A stretch of 8,876 bases of DNA from contig JBFMDA010000049.1 of the NCBI GenBank assembly GCA_040754255.1, positions 1-8,876 of the forward strand, in the 5' to 3' direction. A program made the translations under genes and the position numbers. The DNA comes from SURF-25 sp040754255. Its GTDB lineage: Bacteria > Omnitrophota > Gorgyraeia > Gygaellales > Profunditerraquicolaceae. This document shows positions 6,382 to 8,876 of the stretch, in pieces. The stretch's first letter is position 1, and every line of letters starts with the position of its first letter. The notes below the pieces were generated by a model. The model made no database searches. It saw only the letters and a list, made by a program, of their open reading frames with translations, and had not been told where the DNA came from.

Positions 6382-6409
6382 AGTATAGCACTTTTTTCCT
6401 ATTTGTCAA
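6382..6409 (-). promoter_or_regulatory. Strong extended -10 sigma70 promoter for the cold-shock module
   Basis: Minus-strand TTGACA (6404-6409) is a perfect -35 and is followed after 16 bases by TATACT (6382-6387), five of six. TGC directly precedes the -10, giving an extended -10 element. The predicted start is near 6375. The -35 lies within the final codons of the small ORF at 6399-6572. This is the best promoter match noticed in the window. Confidence 0.75.
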
Positions 6410-6572
6410 CCAAATCTTTTCTATTTGTGCGGCGCAAAGCCTTGCACATGCGATCATATGCCTGCTGCGGTGTTTTTCCTTCGGTAAGGTGGTCATGGCA
6501 AATTGCCGCATATCCATCGCGGTTCTTAATCTTAAAAATCTCCACCCTAAGATGACCTATCTTTGCTTCCAT
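6399..6572 (-). CDS. 57-residue HicB-like small protein
   Basis: An ATG at 6572 opens a 57-codon frame ending in TAG. The product starts MEAKIGHLRVEIFKI and continues with RDGYAAICHD, TEGKTPQQAY and a basic, helix-like end. The order of beta strands, a G-Y-x-A strand and a [ST]xG-x-T-xxxA helix start resembles the N-terminal fold of HicB antitoxins (family knowledge, weak match). It has no DNA-binding domain and no HicA-type toxin next to it. It begins 11 bases after the VanX-like stop, which suggests operon membership, but the ribosome site is weak (TAGG). The promoter of the cold-shock module overlaps its end. It may be a lone HicB-like domain, a remnant of a toxin-antitoxin pair, or an unrelated small protein. 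Coding nature is supported by spacing and sensible residue order only. Confidence 0.55.
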   Translation of the reverse strand: MEAKIGHLRVEIFKIKNRDGYAAICHDHLTEGKTPQQAYDRMCKALRRTNRKDLVDK

Positions 6573-6583
6573 AATGCCTATTA

Positions 6584-7228
6584 TTACTGTGTGAGCCGGG
6601 AAAAGCCTATGTCTAGAATATCATACTGTTCCCAGCCAACGCAGTCATAATGCCACCATTCGGTTACAGACTGCCTAAAGCCGCATTCAATCATCACTCG
6701 CGCCAAGGCCTGCCGGTTTCTCTTCGCCCCTTCCGATATGCTTCCTGCTCCCGGTGCCGCGTTTGGCGAAAAATCGTCGTAGCCGGTCCCCATATCAAGT
6801 TCTTTGCCTTCTGCATCGAGCAACGTCAAATCGACCGCAGCGCCCCGGTTGTGCTTTGAGCCTGTCATGGGATCCGCAACGTAGCGCTCATCGTTCACCA
6901 GGGCCCACATCTTTTTTTGGACCGATAAAGGCCGGTAACAATCAAAAACCTTAATGCGCAACCCCTTTGCCTCGCACGCATCCTGGGCACGTTTTAATCT
7001 CTCGGCAACATCTTTTCTTAGGTAACATTTTGCGCAAGGATAAAGCGCATGGCCAGTAAAGTTTTGTTTAGTCGCATAACGTATATCCAAGACTATGCGC
7101 TTGTCGATATCCCGGATATCGACAAGCCCTGCCTTTTGCACTTCGGCATCAAGGCCGTATAAAAGGCGCGTATTGCATACAAGAAGTAACAACACGACTA
7201 AATACCGCGCTGTTTCCTTTATGCCCAT
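6584..7228 (-). CDS. ddpX: D-alanyl-D-alanine dipeptidase, VanX/DdpX family, exported
   Basis: This 214-residue M15D-type zinc peptidase cleaves D-Ala-D-Ala or related murein dipeptides. The metal ligands are visible: His126 and Asp133 in SKHNRGAAVD (124-133), and His193 in EWWH (190-193) with Glu190 as the catalytic base. Arg99 in DCYRP matches the transition-state arginine of VanX. Residues 1-25 are basic and then strongly hydrophobic, a signal peptide or anchor. Cys18 follows LLV but is a poor lipobox. An exported enzyme fits recycling or scavenging of wall dipeptides in the periplasm; VanX of resistance clusters acts in the cytoplasm. It follows the transglutaminase-like gene after three bases and has no strong Shine-Dalgarno of its own, so translation is probably coupled. 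No vanHA ligase genes are present, so glycopeptide resistance is not indicated. Confidence 0.88.
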   Translation of the reverse strand: MGIKETARYLVVLLLLVCNTRLLYGLDAEVQKAGLVDIRDIDKRIVLDIRYATKQNFTGHALYPCAKCYLRKDVAERLKRAQDACEAKGLRIKVFDCYRPLSVQKKMWALVNDERYVADPMTGSKHNRGAAVDLTLLDAEGKELDMGTGYDDFSPNAAPGAGSISEGAKRNRQALARVMIECGFRQSVTEWWHYDCVGWEQYDILDIGFSRLTQ

Positions 7229-7231
7229 TTT

Positions 7232-7837
7232 TTATTGCTGCCTTGCACGCTGGAGCCAACTATTAAACGTAAGGGTAAACTGTGCATAAGTTACTTTTTC
7301 TTTTTCGGTGTACAGGTTCTTTTTTTGCGTAACAAACTCAAGCCTTTGCGCAAGGCTTTCGTGGGGTATCTCTTCCAGGGGCGTATATGCATTTTGGGTA
7401 TCGTGTATGCCATCCCAGGCCTCATTTACCGGAAAGCCTGCCTTTTGCAAAGGGCTATCCCATGTCGCATCAATCAAAACCCACTTCCCTTCTATATTAG
7501 CCTTACAGGCTACATGATATACAATAGGAGTGCCCTCTGCCAACGCTCTCAGCTCTGGAGGATACGGCAAAGGCTGCCTGTCCCAACGGTAAGGATACGT
7601 CACGTATTTCACCGGGAGGCCCATCTTTTCAAAGAGCAGCCCCAAAAGATAATGCTTCGGGGAGCAGGAACCCTTATTTTCGGCTAAAATAGAAGCTGCC
7701 CATTCATAAGGGTCGTCTATTGACGGTACAAGATAATAAGGAATATCCCTTATCTCTTCGAATACCTTGATCCTTGCGTCCAAAGGCCCGAGCCGTGCGG
7801 TCCACTCGTTGGCTTTATCCCAAATAAGGTCTATCAA
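7232..7837 (-). CDS. Transglutaminase-like superfamily protein
   Basis: This 201-residue protein carries the transglutaminase/cysteine-protease core. Cys58 lies in ENKGSCSPKHYLLGLLFE with a following helix and GLPVKYVTY. His108 is in VYHVACKANIEGKWVLID and Asp123 in LIDATWD, giving a Cys-His-Asp triad in the standard order. In bacteria such domains act mostly as peptidases or amidases, and less often as cross-linkers. No signal peptide is visible, so the protein is probably cytosolic. The start is TTG at 7837, supported by AAAGGAG six bases upstream; no ATG is available near it. It sits 22 bases after the deaminase gene and three bases before the VanX-like gene, so joint work on peptides or murein fragments is plausible but inferred. 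The substrate is unknown. Confidence 0.82.
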   Translation of the reverse strand: MIDLIWDKANEWTARLGPLDARIKVFEEIRDIPYYLVPSIDDPYEWAASILAENKGSCSPKHYLLGLLFEKMGLPVKYVTYPYRWDRQPLPYPPELRALAEGTPIVYHVACKANIEGKWVLIDATWDSPLQKAGFPVNEAWDGIHDTQNAYTPLEEIPHESLAQRLEFVTQKKNLYTEKEKVTYAQFTLTFNSWLQRARQQ

Positions 7838-7859
7838 TGACTACTCCTTTAAGGGCACA

Positions 7860-8333
7860 TTAATAAAGCCTCTTGTGTGTAAGCTTCTGCCAGTCACAAA
7901 AGAGCTTGCGGCACTCGTTAATAAGATGCGTCTTTTTGAGCTTTACCTTGCTTTTCCCGAGTGCCTTCAAAAGGCTTCCGTTTATTTTCAGTTCGTTAAA
8001 ACCGATGTACTCGGCATCCTTTATAGTAGTACCGTACACAACCGTGCCGATCCGCGCCCAGTGTATCGCGCTGAAGCACATAGGGCATGGCTCAGTCGTT
8101 GAATAGATGACGCAGCCGGATAAATCAAAACTCTTTACCTTTTTTGAAGCCTTCCGGATAGCGTTTATTTCAGCGTGGCAGGTTGCATCTTCTTTTAAGA
8201 CGGTGTTGCGGGAAATCGCAAGTATCCGCCCTGCCTTGACGATACAGGCCCCAAACGGCCCTCCCTCCATTGATTTCAGGTTTTTGCGCGCTTCTTTAAT
8301 AGCGCGTTTCATGTAATATTCTGATTTTACCAT
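7860..8333 (-). CDS. Zinc-dependent nucleoside/guanine deaminase (CMP/dCMP deaminase fold)
   Basis: This 157-residue cytosolic deaminase has both zinc motifs: HAE (His53, catalytic Glu55) in CHAEINAIRKA, and PCPMC (Cys83, Cys86) in TTEPCPMCFSAIHWARI. GGPFGACIV (24-32), the DAEYIGF segment and the C-terminal FCDWQKLTHKRLY resemble Bacillus guanine deaminase GuaD, which is almost the same length and ends in a similar aromatic-basic tail. Guanine to xanthine is thus the best guess. TadA-like tRNA adenosine deaminase or cytosine deaminase is possible but the C-terminus fits less well. Guanine salvage would link to the GMP synthase-like gene at the other end of the window, though they are not adjacent. 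The start ATG lacks a clear Shine-Dalgarno; an ATG at codon 8 is an alternative. It is 38 bases after the second ferritin-like gene. Confidence 0.82.
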   Translation of the reverse strand: MVKSEYYMKRAIKEARKNLKSMEGGPFGACIVKAGRILAISRNTVLKEDATCHAEINAIRKASKKVKSFDLSGCVIYSTTEPCPMCFSAIHWARIGTVVYGTTIKDAEYIGFNELKINGSLLKALGKSKVKLKKTHLINECRKLFCDWQKLTHKRLY

Positions 8334-8371
8334 TTTAACTGCTTGCAGAAAAATTTTTTCGTATCTTTGGA

Positions 8372-8581
8372 TTACGGGGTAATGAATTTATTTTGAACGA
8401 GGCTGATAAGTGCACCGACGAGGCGCTCGTGTTCTGCCTCGTCGCTACAAAGCTTCTGCAAGAGGCGTTTAATTTCCGGATCATCGATACGCGCTTGGAG
8501 GTGACCGTAGAAAACGGCCATCTGGTTTTCGATGCCGAACATTTCTTTAAGGTAACCTAAATAATCTTCCTTAGAAAGCAT
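8372..8581 (-). CDS. Small two-helix ferritin-like protein (half-ferritin), canonical ligands
   Basis: With ATG at 8581 the product has 69 residues and just two helices. Helix 1 holds Glu18 and Tyr25 in FGIENQMAVFYGHL. Helix 2 holds Glu48-x-x-His51 in DEAEHERL, the ExxH of diiron ferritin-like proteins. The Glu-Tyr-Glu-His spacing (7, 30, 33) equals, from memory, that of encapsulated ferritin EncFtn (Glu32, Tyr39, Glu62, His65), in which two subunits make the diiron site. It may therefore store or oxidise iron, or reduce peroxide, as a dimer or with its neighbour. The chosen start has AAGGGG eight bases upstream and overlaps the preceding gene by 11 bases. A TTG at 8617 would add 12 unlikely residues. 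No encapsulin-targeting tail such as LTVGSL is visible at the C-terminus. Function is inferred. Confidence 0.72.
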   Translation of the reverse strand: MLSKEDYLGYLKEMFGIENQMAVFYGHLQARIDDPEIKRLLQKLCSDEAEHERLVGALISLVQNKFITP

Positions 8582-8810
8582 CGCGGCTACCCCTTCTGAT
8601 CTTGCCGATAAGCTCAAGCAAGATGCCTTTATGCCGGATGGATTCCTGTGCCAGGTATCTAAACGATTCTTTTATACGCTTGACTGTTGCCTCATCCCAT
8701 CCTGCCCAGAACACGGCGGATTCAAGATGCTGCATATAGATGGGAATAGACTTTTCCTCTGCATTCAGCACCTCTCTAAGAGCTATCAGTAATTCTTCTT
8801 TCCGCATCAT
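8571..8810 (-). CDS. Small two-helix ferritin-like paralog, non-canonical ligands
   Basis: This 79-residue helical protein aligns without gaps to its downstream neighbour over helix 1: Glu18 and Tyr25 fall at the same positions (LNAEEKSIPIYMQHL). The inter-helix loop is about nine residues longer and aromatic (FWAGWDEAT). In helix 2 the aligned His60 is present, but the Glu three residues before it is Ser57, with Glu56 one place off. It may thus be a degenerate partner that completes, shields or regulates a diiron site in a heteromer. It is 14 bases after the preceding stop, and a second ATG follows the first. The Shine-Dalgarno is weak (AAGG at a long distance). A perfect TATAAT sits just before the start but lacks a -35. 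Homology to ferritin-like proteins is inferred from pattern and neighbour only. Confidence 0.65.
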   Translation of the reverse strand: MMRKEELLIALREVLNAEEKSIPIYMQHLESAVFWAGWDEATVKRIKESFRYLAQESIRHKGILLELIGKIRRGSRDAF

Positions 8811-8824
8811 AACGCTATTATACC

Positions 8825-8876
8825 TTATTTTGTCGCTTCACGGATACTTTCTTTAAAATAGGGGTCTTTAAGCTGT
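8825..8876 (-). CDS. C-terminal end of an unidentified gene
   Basis: A minus-strand frame enters at the window edge and ends at TAA (8827-8825). The visible tail reads QLKDPYFKESIREATK, an amphipathic, probably helical end. It stops 14 bases before the first ferritin-like gene, which is consistent with an operon. Too little is visible to name a family; a further helical iron protein or an encapsulin shell cannot be judged from 16 residues. Confidence 0.5.
   Translation of the reverse strand, partial: QLKDPYFKESIREATK

Noticed and set aside
3386..7228. VanZ-like and VanX-like genes as a glycopeptide-resistance cluster
   Set aside because: They lie in different runs with cold-shock genes between them, and no vanH, D-Ala-D-Lac ligase or VanRS-type regulator is present. 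Both families are common outside resistance clusters.
8347..8360. Palindromic GAAAAATTTTTTC as a terminator
   Set aside because: The stem is almost entirely A-T with no loop-forming GC arm, so it is unlikely to stop transcription.
8372..8400. Encapsulin-targeting peptide at the end of the downstream half-ferritin
   Set aside because: The tail LVQNKFITP does not resemble the LTVGSL-type cargo signals I know, and no shell gene is visible.
8582..8617. Longer TTG start for the downstream half-ferritin
   Set aside because: It adds 12 residues overlapping the previous gene, whereas the ATG at 8581 has an AAGGGG site at good spacing and matches the paralog's helix-1 numbering exactly.
8817..8822. 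TATAAT just before the first half-ferritin as a leaderless promoter
   Set aside because: The hexamer is perfect but no -35 match exists at 16-18 bases, and the gene appears to be inside a transcript. Not listed as a feature.
1..8876. CRISPR arrays, insertion sequences, tRNA or rRNA genes, phage genes
   Set aside because: No regularly spaced repeats, terminal inverted repeats, transposase motifs or RNA gene signatures were seen by eye on either strand.

Overview
All recognisable genes in this window lie on the minus strand, so transcription runs from high to low coordinates. The window holds 14 coding regions, including a 5'-partial gene at 8876 and a 3'-partial gene at 1. The rest is short intergenic sequence with several readable promoters and hairpin terminators. 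The tight packing, ATGA and 11-base overlaps, TTG and GTG starts, Shine-Dalgarno sites and sigma70-like promoters show a bacterium. The gene types point to an uncultured lineage, possibly Omnitrophota or a relative: a MutY without an iron-sulphur cluster, a GMP-synthase PPase starting without an amidotransferase domain, an antiporter fused to EIIA, and paired cold-shock genes. This placement is inference, not proof. No tRNA, rRNA, CRISPR array, insertion sequence or transposase was seen.

Region 1 (8876 to 6399) is a close-packed gene run. It begins with the last codons of an unidentified gene, followed by two overlapping genes for very small two-helix ferritin-like proteins. After these come a zinc-dependent nucleoside/guanine deaminase, a transglutaminase-like protein, a VanX-type D-Ala-D-Ala dipeptidase with a signal peptide, and a 57-residue HicB-like small ORF. 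The theme may be scavenging of nucleobases and wall peptides plus iron handling, but that is inference from adjacency.

Region 2 (6409 to 5694) is a cold-shock module. A near-consensus promoter lies over the end of the small ORF. It leads into a roughly 115-nt leader with a terminator-like hairpin, then a canonical CspA protein, a strong terminator, a divergent second cold-shock protein, and another strong terminator. A promoter matching TTGAAT-N17-TACAAT overlaps that last terminator hairpin and probably drives the next operon.

Region 3 (5659 to 1) is a second close-packed run. It contains a Kef/CPA2-type cation:proton antiporter with a C-terminal PTS EIIA domain, a VanZ-like membrane protein, a cluster-less MutY-like DNA glycosylase with its own good promoter, a single-domain MazG pyrophosphohydrolase, a MATE efflux transporter, and a GMP synthase-type ATP pyrophosphatase cut by the window edge. 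MutY and MazG together suggest protection against oxidised or non-canonical nucleotides.

The observations most worth following are the tandem half-ferritins, one with EncFtn-like ligand spacing; the promoter embedded in a terminator; the attenuator-like hairpin in the csp leader; and the MutY variant lacking Fe-S cysteines with Glu at the usual catalytic Asp.
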